Shown: positions 4,676 to 5,754 of the stretch, one piece after another
Position numbering within the stretch: the stretch's first letter is position 1
Layout: each line of letters starts with the position of its first letter
NCBI GenBank assembly: GCA_046541515.1
Contig: JBKHDD010000246.1
Coordinates: 1-5,754 of the forward strand
From: CAYFVR01 sp046541515
Lineage (GTDB): Bacteria > Desulfobacterota > Desulfobacteria > Desulfobacterales > Desulfococcaceae
DNA length: 5,754 nucleotides
Reading direction: 5' to 3'
The notes under the pieces: model-generated
Database searches by the model: none
Told to the model about the DNA's origin: nothing
The model's input: only the letters and a program-made list of their open reading frames with translations
Position numbers and translations under genes: made by a program

Positions 4676-5754
4676 ATGACGAATTCATCATCGGACCCAC
4701 CTGACCGGGATTCCGGCGAAATGGCCATGGAAAACCGGCGTTTGCGGCTTCGGATCGCGGAATTGGAGGCGGCCCTGGCCGATCGGGCCCTCGCGCCGTC
4801 GCCCCGGGAAAAAGCCCCTCGTGAATCCCCTTTTCCAGAAAAGCCATCAGAGCCTTTGGACGCGGCCGACCGTCCCGAGGAGCGCTTTCGGAAACTGCTG
4901 GCATCGGTGCCCAACGTCTCCGTCCAGGGGTACTGGGCCGACGGAACCGTGTTTTACTGGAACAAGGCCAGTCGCTCGGTGTACGGCTACGCGCCGGAAG
5001 AGGCGATCGGCCGGAATCTGATGGACCTGATCATCCCCGACGAGATTCGGGAGCGGGTCCGGGAGGACATTCGCCGCATGGCGGAAACCGGCGAGGTTTC
5101 CCCGGCGACCGAGGTGGAACTTCGACGCAAGGACGGTTCCCGGGTTCCCGTTTTTTCCAACCACGCCGTTCTGACGCGGCCCGACGGCGCCCCCGAACTT
5201 TACTGCCTGGACCTGGACCTGACCGAAAACCGGCGGCTGACCGAGGCCCTGCGGCGAAGCGAGGAGCGGCTTCGGCTGGCCATGGAAGCCGCCGACGACG
5301 GCTACTGGGACTGGAATCTCCGCACCAACCAAGTCTACTGGAGCCCTCGCTGCTACACCATGCTGGGATATCCGCCCGACGCCTTTCCCGTGGATTTCGA
5401 GCGATGGCTGTCGCTGATCCATCCCGACGATCGGCCGGCCACCCGGGAACGGGTGGAAAACGAAATTCCCCGGGGCGGGACCTTTTGCTCGGAGTTTCGG
5501 TACCAAACCGCCGAAGGCGGCTGGCGGTGGGTGATGGGGCGGGGCCGAACCGTGGAACGGGACGCCGACGGCAAACCGGTCCGGGTGGTCGGCACCCACG
5601 TGGACGTCACCGACCGTCGGCGGGCGGAGCATGCCCAGCGAAAAACCGCCCGGCTGCTGCAGTCCATCCTCGACCACAGTCCGGCGTTGATCACCGTGCT
5701 GGACCCCGACGCCCGCTACGTGCTGGTCAACCAGGCGGCGGCCGACGCCATCGG
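4676..5754 (+). CDS. Multi-PAS sensor protein (signal-transduction kinase or cyclic-di-GMP enzyme), 3' end cut by window
   Basis: About 359 residues are visible and no stop is reached. An N-terminal charged segment with a short predicted coiled coil (LRLRIAELEAALADR, 23-37) and a Pro-rich linker lead into three PAS domains. PAS1 covers about 68-185, with SVQGYWADGTVFYWNKAS (82-99), GYAPEEAIGR (104-113) and ELRRKDGSRVPV (148-159). PAS2 is a PAS_3-type domain at about 194-313, with DGYWDWNL (208-215), LIHPDDR (247-253), WRWVMGRG (283-290) and GTHVDVTDRR (306-315). PAS3 begins near 323 with LLQSILDHSPALITVLD. No transmembrane segment appears, so sensing is probably cytosolic. Proteins of this layout usually end in a histidine kinase or GGDEF/EAL module, which is outside the window. 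The start is uncertain: 4676 has only a weak GCGAG upstream, and in-frame ATGs exist at 4349, 4421, 4538, 4721 and 4727. I prefer 4676 because convincing coding sequence begins about there. Confidence 0.88.
   Translation, partial: MTNSSSDPPDRDSGEMAMENRRLRLRIAELEAALADRALAPSPREKAPRESPFPEKPSEPLDAADRPEERFRKLLASVPNVSVQGYWADGTVFYWNKASRSVYGYAPEEAIGRNLMDLIIPDEIRERVREDIRRMAETGEVSPATEVELRRKDGSRVPVFSNHAVLTRPDGAPELYCLDLDLTENRRLTEALRRSEERLRLAMEAADDGYWDWNLRTNQVYWSPRCYTMLGYPPDAFPVDFERWLSLIHPDDRPATRERVENEIPRGGTFCSEFRYQTAEGGWRWVMGRGRTVERDADGKPVRVVGTHVDVTDRRRAEHAQRKTARLLQSILDHSPALITVLDPDARYVLVNQAAADAI

Noticed and set aside
4847..5677. Minus-strand 276-codon open frame
   Set aside because: The plus strand here encodes recognisable PAS domains; the antisense frame is Gly/Val/His-rich without a domain.
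1..5754. Defence island, phage or mobile element
   Set aside because: No integrase, transposase, terminal repeats, restriction, toxin or CRISPR features were found; genes are of ordinary metabolic and signalling type.

Overview
This is a GC-rich bacterial window with six genes or domains in two divergent blocks. The most likely source is a strict or near-strict anaerobe, probably a sulfate-reducing or related Desulfobacterota (deltaproteobacterial) lineage. That guess rests on a DUF134 regulator + NifX/orange-protein-like + Mrp/NBP35 cluster, a rubrerythrin-family diiron domain and a class 1B dihydroorotate dehydrogenase. It is inferred from gene content, not from a phylogenetic marker. No rRNA, tRNA, CRISPR array, transposase or phage gene was seen.

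Left block (minus strand, read 1951 down to 1): a DUF134 helix-turn-helix protein with a C-terminal zinc ribbon, a 120-residue NifX/NafY/ORP-type cofactor-binding protein, and an Mrp/NBP35-family P-loop ATPase whose stop codon is the first three bases of the window. Each has its own Shine-Dalgarno (SD) sequence. Both gaps between them hold a strong GC-rich stem-loop. The three probably form one transcription unit for assembling or carrying an iron-sulfur or other metal-sulfur cofactor, with the DUF134 protein as a possible self-encoded regulator. A TTGCAC-N17-TATAAT promoter lies upstream on the minus strand.

Centre (1952-2223): a divergent intergenic region, AT-rich in its left half, with promoter candidates in both directions and a hairpin in the presumed pyrD leader.

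Right block (plus strand): pyrD (class 1B catalytic subunit) runs in frame, with no stop codon, into a complete rubrerythrin-like diiron domain. That domain also has its own strong ribosome binding site and ATG at 3208. The reading frame could therefore give a 483-residue fusion, a separate 155-residue ferritin-like protein, or both. This is the most unusual thing in the window. A well-formed intrinsic terminator follows (3706-3743). Next come a secreted chalcone-isomerase-like protein (3777-4352), a 323-base stretch without a convincing gene but with an inverted repeat, and the start of a multi-PAS sensor protein that runs off the right edge.

Beyond the pyrD/diiron fusion, I see no clear evidence of a new multi-gene system. 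The remaining points concern regulation and gene starts.
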